Origin: Streptomyces flaveus
GTDB lineage: Bacteria > Actinomycetota > Actinomycetes > Streptomycetales > Streptomycetaceae
Length of the DNA: 39,934 nucleotides
Reading direction: 5' to 3'
NCBI RefSeq assembly: GCF_014647675.1
Contig: NZ_BMPQ01000024.1
Location: 37,148 to 77,081, forward strand
Shown: piece by piece, positions 23,379 to 31,915 of the stretch
Layout: every line of letters begins with the position of its first letter
How positions within the stretch are numbered: the first letter of the stretch is position 1
The notes under the pieces: generated by a model
What the model was told of the DNA's origin: nothing
The model's database searches: none
Seen by the model: the letters and a program-made list of their open reading frames with translations, nothing else
Position numbers and translations under genes: made by a program

Positions 23379-25778
23379 ATGCTGGACGCCACACCGCTCT
23401 CCGAGGGCTGGACGCTTCACCATGACGGGGCCGCCCTCCCCGCGGCGGTACCGGGCTGTGTGCACACGGATCTGCTGGCCGCGGGGGTCATCCCGGACCC
23501 GTTCCTCGGCCGGGCCGAGACCGAGGTGGCGTGGGTGGGACGGCGCGACTGGACGTACGAGACGATGCTGGACGCGGCCCCGGGCGAGCACGAGCAGACG
23601 GACCTCGTCTTCGAAGGCCTCGACACAGCCGCCGAGATCCGGGCGGGAGGCCAACTACTCGGCCGCGTACGGAACATGCACCGCTCGCACCGCTTCGACG
23701 TCACGGGTCTTCAAGGCCCTCTCTCCGTGCGCTTCACCTCCGCGTACACCGAGGCCGAGGCGGTCCGGGAGCGGCTCGGCGAGCGGCCGAACGCGTATCC
23801 CGAGCCCTTCCAGTACATCCGCAAGATGGCCTGCTCCTTCGGCTGGGACTGGGGGCCGACGCTGGTGACGGCCGGCATCTGGAAGCCGGTGCGCCTTGAG
23901 CGGTGGTCGACGGCCCGTATCGCCCGCGTACGGCCGCTCGTGACGGTCGAAGACGGCCTGGGACGCGTCGAGTTGTACGTCGACGTCGAGCGGACCAGGG
24001 TCGAGGCAGCACTCCGGGTGACGGCCCGGGTCGGCGATGTACGGGCGTCCGCGGAGATCGACGGCACCAGCGGGGTCGTACGACTCGAAGTCCCGGACCC
24101 CGCGCTGTGGTGGCCACGCGGCTACGGCGAACAGCCGCTGTATGACGTGGAGTTGGAGCTGCTCAGCGAGGCGGGCCCGCTCGACGCCTGGCGCCGCCGC
24201 ATCGGCTTCCGGACCGTCGAGCTGGACCGGAGCCCCGACGCGCACGGCTCCGGCTTCACCTTCGTCGTCAACGGCGAACGCCTCTTCGCACGCGGCGTGA
24301 ACTGGATCCCGGACGACGTCTTCCCGTCCCGGATCACCCGCGAGCGCTACCGCACCCGGCTCACCCAGGCGGCCGAGGCCGGCGTGGATCTCGTACGCAT
24401 CTGGGGCGGCGGGATCTACGAGAGCGAGGACTTCTACGAGGCCTGCGACGAGCTGGGGCTGATGGTGTGGCAGGACTTTCCCTTCGCCTGCGCCGCCTAC
24501 CCCGAGGAACAGCCCCTGCGCGGCGAGGTGGAGGCCGAGGCCCGCGAGAACGTCGTACGACTCATGCCGCATCCCTCGCTCGTGCTGTGGAACGGCAACA
24601 ACGAGAACCTGTGGGGCTTCCGCGACTGGGACTGGGAGTCGCGGCTGGCCGGGAACTCCTGGGGCGAGGGCTACTACCTGGGCGTACTGCCGCGCGTGGT
24701 GGCCGAGTTGGACCCGACGCGGCCGTATACGGCGGGCAGCCCCTGGTCCGGCTCCTGGGACCACCACCCGAACGACCCGGCGCACGGCACTCACCACTCC
24801 TGGGATGTGTGGAACCGCCTCGACTATGCCGCGTACCGCTCCGAAGTCCCGCGTTTCGTGGCCGAGTTCGGCTGGCAGGCACCGCCCGCGTACGCCACGC
24901 TGCGGCGCGCGCTGCCGGGTGAGCGGCTCGCCCCGGACTCCCCCGGCATGCTGCACCACCAGAAGGCGGACGACGGGAACGGGAAGCTGGCGCGCGGGCT
25001 CGCGCATCACTTCGCGATGCCCGAAGGAGGCTTCTCCGAGCGGGACTTCGACCGCTGGCACTACCTCACCCAGGTCAACCAGGCGCGGGCCGTGGCCGCC
25101 GGGATCGAGCACTGGCGCTCGCACTGGCCGGTGTGCGCGGGCACGATCGTGTGGCAGCTCAACGACTGCTGGCCGGTGACCTCCTGGGCGGCGATCGACG
25201 GGGACGGCCGGGAGAAGCCGCTGTACCACGAGCTGAAGCGGCTGTACGCGGACCGGCTGCTCACCCTTCAACTCCGGGACGGCGAGCTGGTGTTGGCTGT
25301 CATCAACCAGTCCGCTGAGCCGTGGTCGCCGTCGCTGACGCTGCGCCGGATGTCGGTCGAGGGGGGCGTCGTGGCCGAGACGAGCGTGGGGCTCGCTGCC
25401 GAGGCGCGAAGTGTCGCCCTCATTCGCGTACCCAAGGATCTGGAACCCGTCGGCCCGAAGGAGTTCCTCGTGGCGGACGCAGACGGGGATGGGGACGGGC
25501 TGCGGGCGCTGCACTTCCCCGTGCCGGACCGCGAAGTCCCGTATCCGCAGCCGCGGTTCGACGTGACCGTCGCGCCGGGCAAGGTGACCGTCACGGCCCA
25601 CACCCTCGTACGGGATCTGCTGCTCCAGGCCGACCGGCTGGCGCCCACCGCCTCGACCGACCGGGGTCTGGTCACGCTGCTGCCCGGCGAACAGGTGACC
25701 CTCGCGGTGCGCGGCTGGGAGACTCCCGATGCCGACGCCGCACGAGCTGCGCTGTACTGCATGGAGCCCACCCGATGA
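23379..25778 (+). CDS. beta-mannosidase, GH2 family
   Basis: 799-residue retaining glycosidase that removes terminal beta-mannose from manno-oligosaccharides, probably inside the cell because no signal peptide is present. The GH2 layout is clear: jelly-roll sugar-binding domain (1-170, including MACSFGWDWGPTL, typical of beta-mannosidases), an immunoglobulin-like domain, then the TIM barrel. The acid/base is Glu409 in WNGNNENLWGF and the nucleophile is Glu496 in VAEFGWQ. The start is ATG at 23379 with AGGGAG seven bases upstream. Its stop overlaps the LacI start (ATGA). It diverges from the importer genes, forming a compact uptake-and-hydrolysis module. Confidence 0.95.
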   Translation: MLDATPLSEGWTLHHDGAALPAAVPGCVHTDLLAAGVIPDPFLGRAETEVAWVGRRDWTYETMLDAAPGEHEQTDLVFEGLDTAAEIRAGGQLLGRVRNMHRSHRFDVTGLQGPLSVRFTSAYTEAEAVRERLGERPNAYPEPFQYIRKMACSFGWDWGPTLVTAGIWKPVRLERWSTARIARVRPLVTVEDGLGRVELYVDVERTRVEAALRVTARVGDVRASAEIDGTSGVVRLEVPDPALWWPRGYGEQPLYDVELELLSEAGPLDAWRRRIGFRTVELDRSPDAHGSGFTFVVNGERLFARGVNWIPDDVFPSRITRERYRTRLTQAAEAGVDLVRIWGGGIYESEDFYEACDELGLMVWQDFPFACAAYPEEQPLRGEVEAEARENVVRLMPHPSLVLWNGNNENLWGFRDWDWESRLAGNSWGEGYYLGVLPRVVAELDPTRPYTAGSPWSGSWDHHPNDPAHGTHHSWDVWNRLDYAAYRSEVPRFVAEFGWQAPPAYATLRRALPGERLAPDSPGMLHHQKADDGNGKLARGLAHHFAMPEGGFSERDFDRWHYLTQVNQARAVAAGIEHWRSHWPVCAGTIVWQLNDCWPVTSWAAIDGDGREKPLYHELKRLYADRLLTLQLRDGELVLAVINQSAEPWSPSLTLRRMSVEGGVVAETSVGLAAEARSVALIRVPKDLEPVGPKEFLVADADGDGDGLRALHFPVPDREVPYPQPRFDVTVAPGKVTVTAHTLVRDLLLQADRLAPTASTDRGLVTLLPGEQVTLAVRGWETPDADAARAALYCMEPTR

Positions 25779-26800
25779 CCACATCCCGCGTCACCATCAA
25801 GGATGTCGCCGCGCGCGCCGGTGTCTCCAAGGGGGCGGTGTCGCTCGCCTTCAACCACAAGCCGGGGCTGTCCGAGGCGACGCGGGACCGGATCTTCGAG
25901 GCGGCTCGGGAGCTGGGCTGGGCGCCGAACCTCACGGCCCGGTCGCTGTCCAGCTCGCGGGTCGACGTGGTCGGGCTCGCCATCTGCCGGCCGGCGCAGT
26001 TGCTCGGGCTCGAGCCGTTCTACATGGAGTTCATCTCCGGCGTGGAGAGCGTTCTGACGGAGCACTCCTGTTCGCTGCTGCTGCGGCTCGTCCGGAGCGT
26101 GGAGGAGGAGGTGGGGCTGCAGGACGCGTGGTGGAGGGGGAAGCAGGTGAGCGGATCGATCCTCGTCGACTTCCGCGCGGATGATCCGCGCGTGCCCACG
26201 ACGGAGCGCCTCGGACTGCCGGTCGTGGCCGTCGGGCATCCGTCCCTGACCGGCAGCCTCACCTCCGTGTGGACCGACGACGCCACGGCCGTGACGGAAG
26301 CCGTGCGCTATCTCGCCGCCCTCGGACATCGGCGGGTCGCCCGAGTGGGCGGGGCGGCGGCGCTCGGGCACACGTCGATCCGTACGGCCGCGTTCGACGA
26401 GGCCGTACGTGTCCTCCAGCTCGCCGGGGGCCAGCAGGTCGCCACCGACTTCTCGGGGGAGGCGGGGGCGCGGGCGACTCGGTCGCTGCTGAGCGCCGCG
26501 CCGCCGGACCGGCCGACGGCGATCGTGTACGACAACGACATCATGGCGGTGGCGGGGTTGTCGGTGACCGCCGAGATGGGGTTGAGCGTGCCCGGGGACG
26601 TCTCGTTGCTGGCGTGGGACGACTCCCAGTTGTGCCGGCTGACGCATCCGACACTGTCCGCGATGAGTCATGACGTGCAGGGGTTCGGGGCGGATGTGGC
26701 GCGGACGTTGTTCGGGGTGATCACCGGGGAGGGTCCGGGGTCGCATCCCGTTCCGACGCCGGTACTGACACCGCGGGGCTCCACAGCACCCCCTCGGTGA
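25775..26800 (+). CDS. LacI-family transcriptional regulator
   Basis: 341 residues. The N-terminal helix-turn-helix is VTIKDVAARAGVSKGAVSLA, followed by the hinge helix (about residues 50-60, including TARSLSSSR). A periplasmic-binding-protein-like effector domain follows, ending with VPGDVSLLAWDDSQLCRLTH. The ATG at 25775 overlaps the beta-mannosidase TGA, so the two are translated together. It probably represses both arms of the mannoside locus until a manno-oligosaccharide binds. Confidence 0.94.
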   Translation: MTTSRVTIKDVAARAGVSKGAVSLAFNHKPGLSEATRDRIFEAARELGWAPNLTARSLSSSRVDVVGLAICRPAQLLGLEPFYMEFISGVESVLTEHSCSLLLRLVRSVEEEVGLQDAWWRGKQVSGSILVDFRADDPRVPTTERLGLPVVAVGHPSLTGSLTSVWTDDATAVTEAVRYLAALGHRRVARVGGAAALGHTSIRTAAFDEAVRVLQLAGGQQVATDFSGEAGARATRSLLSAAPPDRPTAIVYDNDIMAVAGLSVTAEMGLSVPGDVSLLAWDDSQLCRLTHPTLSAMSHDVQGFGADVARTLFGVITGEGPGSHPVPTPVLTPRGSTAPPR

Positions 26801-26889
26801 GCGCCGTACGGAGGGGCGCGGGCACCGTAACGGAGTAAAAACTCGTGTGACCTTCGCCGCTCCCGGCGCCGGGACTGGGCAGTCACGTT

Positions 26890-26924
26890 ACCCATAAGTA
26901 GCATGGGTCCTGAGCGCGCGCTCA
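26890..26924 (+). promoter_or_regulatory. promoter with two palindromes upstream of the fad genes
   Basis: ACCCAT-N7-ATGGGT (26890-26908) encloses a TAGCAT -10-like hexamer (26899-26904). The perfect 14-base palindrome TGAGCGCGCGCTCA (26911-26924) follows two bases later, near the expected transcript start. A repressor bound at either would block transcription of the beta-oxidation operon. No regulator gene is adjacent. Confidence 0.5.
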
Positions 26925-26968
26925 GCGCCTCGCAGCAGCGCCTATCCCGCATCTGGAGGAGAGCCATC

Positions 26969-28195
26969 GTGCCTCGTACCGTCAGGGACGTCGTCTTTGT
27001 CGACGGCGTCCGTACCCCGTTCGGCAAGGCGGGCCCGAAGGGCATCTACCACGAGACCCGTGCCGACGACCTCGTCGTGAAGGCGATCCGGGAGCTGCTG
27101 CGCCGCAACCCCGGTCTCGACCCGAAGAAGGTCGACGAGGTCGCCATCGCCGCGACCACGCAGATCGGTGACCAGGGCCTGACCATCGGCCGCACCGCCG
27201 GCATCCTGGCCGGGCTGCCGCAGTCCGTGCCCGGCTACTCGATCGACCGCATGTGTGCCGGTGCGCTCACGGCCGTCACGACCACCGCCGGCTCCATCGC
27301 CTTCGGTGCGTACGACGCCGTCATCGCCGGTGGTGTCGAGCACATGGGCCGCCACCCGATGGGCGAGGGCGTGGACCCGAACCCGCGGTTCGTGAGCGAG
27401 AAGCTGGTCGACGAGTCCGCCCTGTTCATGGGCATGACCGCCGAGAACCTGCACGACCGTTACCCGCACATCACCAAGCAGCGCGCCGACGAGTACGCCG
27501 TGCGCTCGCAGGAGAAGGCCGCCAAGGCCTACGCGAACGGCAAAATCCAGGCCGACCTGGTCCCGATCTCCGTACGCCGTACGAACGAGGAGGCGGGTGA
27601 GACGGGCTGGGGCCTGGTCACCGCCGACGAGCCGATGCGGCCGGGGACCACGCTGGAGAACCTGGCCGGTCTCAAGACGCCGTTCCGTGTGCACGGCCGG
27701 GTCACGGCCGGTAACGCGGCCGGTCTGAACGACGGCGCCACCGCCTCGATCATCGCGTCCGAGGACTTCGCCCGCGAGAACAACCTGCCGGTCAAGATGC
27801 GCCTGGTCTCGTACGCCTTCGCGGGTGTCGAGCCCGAGGTGATGGGCTACGGCCCGATCCCGGCGACCGAGAAGGCCCTCGCCAAGGCGGGCCTGTCGAT
27901 CGAGGACATCAACCTCTTCGAGATCAACGAGGCGTTCGCCGTCCAGGTCCTGGCCTTCCTGGACCACTACGGCATCGCGGACGACGACGCGCGCGTCAAC
28001 CAGTACGGCGGCGCCATCGCCTACGGTCACCCGCTGGCCTCCTCCGGCGTCCGCCTGATGACGCAGCTGGCCCGCCAGTTCGAGGAGCAGCCGGAGGTCC
28101 GTTACGGCCTGACCACCATGTGTGTCGGCTTCGGCATGGGCGCGACGGTCATCTGGGAGAACCCGCACTTCGAGAACGCCGGAGGCGACAAGTGA
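26969..28195 (+). CDS. fadA: acetyl-CoA acyltransferase (thiolase)
   Basis: 408-residue thiolase, the last step of fatty-acid beta-oxidation (3-ketoacyl-CoA plus CoA to acetyl-CoA and shortened acyl-CoA). Catalytic residues are Cys96 in DRMCAGAL, His354 in GGAIAYGHPLASSG and Cys385 in TTMCVGFGMG; the NEAFA motif is also present. The start is GTG at 26969, with GGAGGAGAG upstream. It overlaps the next gene by four bases (GTGA), forming the trifunctional-enzyme pair. From memory it corresponds to SCO6027. Confidence 0.95.
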   Translation: MPRTVRDVVFVDGVRTPFGKAGPKGIYHETRADDLVVKAIRELLRRNPGLDPKKVDEVAIAATTQIGDQGLTIGRTAGILAGLPQSVPGYSIDRMCAGALTAVTTTAGSIAFGAYDAVIAGGVEHMGRHPMGEGVDPNPRFVSEKLVDESALFMGMTAENLHDRYPHITKQRADEYAVRSQEKAAKAYANGKIQADLVPISVRRTNEEAGETGWGLVTADEPMRPGTTLENLAGLKTPFRVHGRVTAGNAAGLNDGATASIIASEDFARENNLPVKMRLVSYAFAGVEPEVMGYGPIPATEKALAKAGLSIEDINLFEINEAFAVQVLAFLDHYGIADDDARVNQYGGAIAYGHPLASSGVRLMTQLARQFEEQPEVRYGLTTMCVGFGMGATVIWENPHFENAGGDK

Positions 28196-30321
28196 GTACC
28201 ACCACTGAGCTGTTGAAGGGTGCGGCCGAGCTGTTCCCGGACGAGGTCGTCACCCAGGCGCACGTACGCCACTTCGAACTGCCCGCGGGCGCAGGCCGGT
28301 TCGCGCTCATCACGCTGGACAACGGCCTGGACCACACCAAGCCGACCACCTTCGGACCGCAGTCGCTGGCGAACCTCGACACCGCCATCGACCAGGTCGA
28401 GCGGGAGGCCGCGGCCGGCGAGATCGTCGGTGTCGGCATCACGGGCAAGCCGTTCATCTTCGCGGTCGGCGCCGACCTCAAGGGCGTCGAGCTGCTCAAG
28501 AAGCACGAGGACGCGCTGGCCATCGGCAAGGGCGGCCACGAGGTCTTCAAGCGCCTCGCAGGCCTCGCGGTCCCGACCTTCGCGTACTACAACGGCGCGG
28601 CGATGGGCGGCGGCGTCGAGGTCGGGCTGCACTGCAAGTACCGCACGGTGTCGAAGGCACTCCCGGCGTTCTCGCTCCCCGAGGTCTTCCTGGGTCTGGT
28701 CCCGGGCTGGGGCGGCTGCACGCTGCTGCCGAACCTCATCGGCGCGGACAAGGCCGTCTCGGTGATCATCGAGAACTCGCTCAACCAGAACAAGCAGCTC
28801 AAGGGCCAGCAGGTCCACGAACTCGGCATCGCGGACGCGATCTTCGAGGGCGCGGACTTCCTGGAGCAGTCGCTGATCTGGACGGCGTCCGTCCTCAAGG
28901 GCGAGATCGTCGTGGACCGCCCGGTGATCGACCGCGGCGATGCCTGGGACCAGGCCGTCGCCAAGGGCCGTTTCATCGCGGACAGCAAGGTGCACGGGGC
29001 GGCCCCGGCCGCGTACCGCGCGCTGGACATCATCGCCGCGGCCAAGAACGGCGACCTCCAGCAGGGCTACGACGCCGAGGACGTGGCACTCGCCGACCTG
29101 ATCATGGGTGGCGAACTGCGCGCCGGTATCTACGCGTTCAACCTGGTCCAGAAGCGCGGCAAGCGCCCGGCGGGTGCGCCCGACAAGAACCTGGCGCGTC
29201 CGGTCACCAAGGTGGGCGTCGTCGGCGCCGGTCTGATGGCCAGCCAGCTCGCGCTGCTCTTCCTGCGCCGCCTCGAGGTGCCGGTCGTGCTGACCGACAT
29301 CGACCAGGAGCGCATCGACAAGGGTGTGGGCTACGTCCACGCCGAGATCGACAAGCTGCTCGGCAAGGGCCGTATCAACCAGGACAAGGCCAACCGGCTG
29401 AAGGCCCTGGTCACCGGCGTCCTGGACAAGGCCGAGGGCTTCTCCGACGCGGACTTCGTCATCGAGGCCGTCTTCGAGGAGATCGGCGTCAAGCAGCAGG
29501 TGTTCGCGGAGGTCGAGGCGGTCGCCCCGGCGCACGCGATCTTCGCCACCAACACCTCCTCGCTGTCGGTGTCGGAGATGGCGTCGAAGCTCAAGAACCC
29601 CGAGCGGGTCGTGGGCTTCCACTTCTTCAACCCGGTCGCGGTCCTGCCGCTCCTGGAGATCGTGCGCGGCGAGCAGACCGACGACGCCTCGCTGGCCACG
29701 GCCTTCGCCGTCGCCAAGAAGCTGAAGAAGACCGCGGTTCTGGTGAAGGACGCCCCGGCGTTCGTCGTGAACCGCATCCTGACCCGCTTCATGGGCGAGA
29801 TCCAGAACGTCATCGACGAGGGCACTCCCGTGGACGTGGCGGAGAAGGCGGTCGAGCCGCTGGGCCTGCCGATGTCGCCGCTGGTCCTCCTCGAGCTGGT
29901 CGGTCCGGCGATCGGCCTGCACGTCTCCGAGACGCTCAACAAGGCGTTCCCGGACCGCTTCACGGTCTCCCCGAACCTCAAGTCGGTCGTCGAGGCGGGC
30001 AAGCGCGGCTTCTACGTGTACGGCTCCGGGAAGCCGGAGCTGGACCCGGAGGTCGCCGCGCTGCTGAAGCAGGGCGACACGGTCCTGACGGAGGACCAGG
30101 TTCGCGCCCGTGTCCTGGACGCGGTGGCCCAGGAGATCGGCATCATGCTCGACGAGGGCGTCGTCGCCGAGGCCCAGGACATCGACCTGTGCCTGATCAC
30201 GGGCGCCGGCTGGCCCTTCCACCTGGGCGGCATCACGCCGTACCTGGACCGCGAGGGCGTCTCCGAGCGCGTGAACGGCAAGAAGTTCCTGGAGCCGGGC
30301 GTGGCGAGCGTCCCGGCGTAG
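28192..30321 (+). CDS. fadB: FadB-type multifunctional enzyme (enoyl-CoA hydratase / 3-hydroxyacyl-CoA dehydrogenase)
   Basis: 709 residues, the alpha subunit of the beta-oxidation complex. The N-terminal crotonase domain has NGAAMGGGVEVGLHCKYRT and SLPEVFLGLVPGWGG with Glu143 and Glu164 at the hydratase catalytic spacing. The NAD-binding domain begins near 338 (VGVVGAGLMASQLALLF). The dehydrogenase motif GFHFFNPVAVLPLLEIVRG carries the catalytic His, and two C-terminal dehydrogenase repeats complete the protein. The start is GTG at 28192, coupled to the thiolase. A strong terminator follows at 30336. Confidence 0.95.
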   Translation: MSTTTELLKGAAELFPDEVVTQAHVRHFELPAGAGRFALITLDNGLDHTKPTTFGPQSLANLDTAIDQVEREAAAGEIVGVGITGKPFIFAVGADLKGVELLKKHEDALAIGKGGHEVFKRLAGLAVPTFAYYNGAAMGGGVEVGLHCKYRTVSKALPAFSLPEVFLGLVPGWGGCTLLPNLIGADKAVSVIIENSLNQNKQLKGQQVHELGIADAIFEGADFLEQSLIWTASVLKGEIVVDRPVIDRGDAWDQAVAKGRFIADSKVHGAAPAAYRALDIIAAAKNGDLQQGYDAEDVALADLIMGGELRAGIYAFNLVQKRGKRPAGAPDKNLARPVTKVGVVGAGLMASQLALLFLRRLEVPVVLTDIDQERIDKGVGYVHAEIDKLLGKGRINQDKANRLKALVTGVLDKAEGFSDADFVIEAVFEEIGVKQQVFAEVEAVAPAHAIFATNTSSLSVSEMASKLKNPERVVGFHFFNPVAVLPLLEIVRGEQTDDASLATAFAVAKKLKKTAVLVKDAPAFVVNRILTRFMGEIQNVIDEGTPVDVAEKAVEPLGLPMSPLVLLELVGPAIGLHVSETLNKAFPDRFTVSPNLKSVVEAGKRGFYVYGSGKPELDPEVAALLKQGDTVLTEDQVRARVLDAVAQEIGIMLDEGVVAEAQDIDLCLITGAGWPFHLGGITPYLDREGVSERVNGKKFLEPGVASVPA

Positions 30322-30335
30322 TCAGTCACCTCTGA

Positions 30336-30378
30336 GGGGGGTGGGGCGGATGATAACGATCCATGCGCCCCGCCCCCC
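30336..30378 (+). terminator. terminator of the fad operon
   Basis: GGGGGGTGGGGCG (30336-30348) pairs with CGCCCCGCCCCCC (30366-30378) with one G-T wobble, a 13-bp stem with a 17-base loop and two T's after it, 15 bases past the fadB stop. Confidence 0.8.
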
Positions 30379-30472
30379 TTCCGCATGTCTCTACGGATAA
30401 GATCCTCACACAATCTGACCACTTGTTCACGTTGCTCTGACGGTGGTGACCCAAGAGCCGAAGGAGTTCCCC

Positions 30473-31915
30473 GTGGCGTCCACCCGCCGCCGCCCACCCC
30501 GACGTCGGGTCTGGCCCAAGATCAGGCTGCTCCTCCTGGTGTGCGTGGTCGCCGCCGGCGCCACGGCGCTGTATCCCGTGTGGAAGGCGGCGAACCCGGA
30601 CCCGCCCGAGCTCAAGGTCCGCTACCGGACCGACACTCCGGCCACGGCCGCGGCGGCCAAGCCGTCGTTCGAGGTCTTCAACGACACGAAGAAGGCACTG
30701 CCGTTGAGCGATGTGACGCTCCGGTACTACTTCACGGCCGACGGCACCCCGGGCCCCTCGTCGTACGCCTTCAACTGCGTCAACGCCGCCTTCGGCTGCT
30801 CGCACGTCGCCGGCCGGGTCGTCGCGATGGACAAGGCCACCGACACCGCCGACCACTACCTGGAGGTCAGGTTCACGGCCGGCGCGGGCAGCCTGAAGTC
30901 CGGCGCCAACAGCAAGGGCATCGATCTCCAGCTCTTCCGCACCGACCACAAGCGGCTGAAGCAGTCCGACGACCGCTCCTTCGACGCCGAGATGACGTCC
31001 TACAAGGAAGCGAAGAAGGTAACCGCGTACAAGCGGGGTGTCCTCGCCTGGGGTGAGGAGCCGGACGGCACCAAGGCGAGCGACGAGAAGAAGGCCTCAG
31101 CGAAGGCCGCCGCGCTGCCGGCGCCCCCGGCCGGGGTGCTGTTCGACGACTTCACCTATCAGGGCCCCAAGGACCCGGCCCTGTTCAAGCACGGCTGGCT
31201 GGTCCGCACCAGCGAGGGCGGCCCCGGCATCGAGAACACCTGGTCGGCGGACGGCGTCACCTTCCCCACCGCCAAGGGTGCCCTGGCCGACGGCCAGGTG
31301 CTCAACCTGCGGGCGAGCACGGACGGCACCGAGTCGGGCACGAAGCAGGCGAGTCTGGGCACCAAGAACCGCGAGTTCCGCAACGGCACCTACGCGGCCC
31401 GTATCCACTTCAGCGACGATCCGGCGAAGGGCGAGGGCGGCGACCACGTCAACCAGACCTTCTACACGATCGGCGGCAGCGGTAAGACGTACAGCGAACT
31501 CGACAACGAATACATGCCGAACGGCGGCTGGGGCCGCCTCGGTCCCAAGCTCGACACCGTGTCCTGGTACGACCACAAGAGCAACGACCGCGTCTACAAG
31601 ACGACCAACAAGAGCCTCGACGGCTGGCACACCATGATGATCACCGTCGAGGACGATGTCGTCACCTACCGCATGGACGGCGAGAAGCTCTTCTCCAGCG
31701 ACGGCAAGTACGCCCCGCGCTCCGGGATGTCCGTGAACTTCAACCACTGGTTCATCGATCTGCCGTTCAAGGGCGACCGTACCTGGGACATGAAGGTGGA
31801 CTGGCTCTACTACAACGCGAACGAACCCCTGTCGGCGAAGCAAGTGCAGTCCGCTGTCGACGGCTTCACCGACGAGGGTATGAACTACTTCGACACGGTT
31901 CGGGAGTCCCGGTGA
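30473..31915 (+). CDS. membrane-anchored CBM3-like / GH16-like glycosidase or transglycosylase
   Basis: 480 residues. An Arg-rich start is followed by one membrane span (about 19-36), so the protein is anchored or exported. Residues about 46-175 resemble a family 3 cellulose-binding module (KVRYRTDT, DVTLRYYFTADG, FNCVNAAFGCSHV). Residues about 205-460 form a GH16-type jelly roll with the active-site motif SELDNEY (Glu342, Asp344, Glu346; ExDxE). GH16 enzymes cut or re-join beta-linked glucans and galactans. The start is GTG 30473 with AAGGAG exactly six bases before it; GTGs at 30443/30446 lack this site. Its stop overlaps the deacetylase start (GTGA), so the two are coupled. The facing synthase operon suggests it trims or remodels that polymer. 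Confidence 0.8.
   Translation: MASTRRRPPRRRVWPKIRLLLLVCVVAAGATALYPVWKAANPDPPELKVRYRTDTPATAAAAKPSFEVFNDTKKALPLSDVTLRYYFTADGTPGPSSYAFNCVNAAFGCSHVAGRVVAMDKATDTADHYLEVRFTAGAGSLKSGANSKGIDLQLFRTDHKRLKQSDDRSFDAEMTSYKEAKKVTAYKRGVLAWGEEPDGTKASDEKKASAKAAALPAPPAGVLFDDFTYQGPKDPALFKHGWLVRTSEGGPGIENTWSADGVTFPTAKGALADGQVLNLRASTDGTESGTKQASLGTKNREFRNGTYAARIHFSDDPAKGEGGDHVNQTFYTIGGSGKTYSELDNEYMPNGGWGRLGPKLDTVSWYDHKSNDRVYKTTNKSLDGWHTMMITVEDDVVTYRMDGEKLFSSDGKYAPRSGMSVNFNHWFIDLPFKGDRTWDMKVDWLYYNANEPLSAKQVQSAVDGFTDEGMNYFDTVRESR

Noticed and set aside
28102..30222. 706-codon minus-strand open frame across fadB
   Set aside because: Shadow of the recognised FadB-type enzyme; composition is Asp/Arg/Val-rich without motifs.
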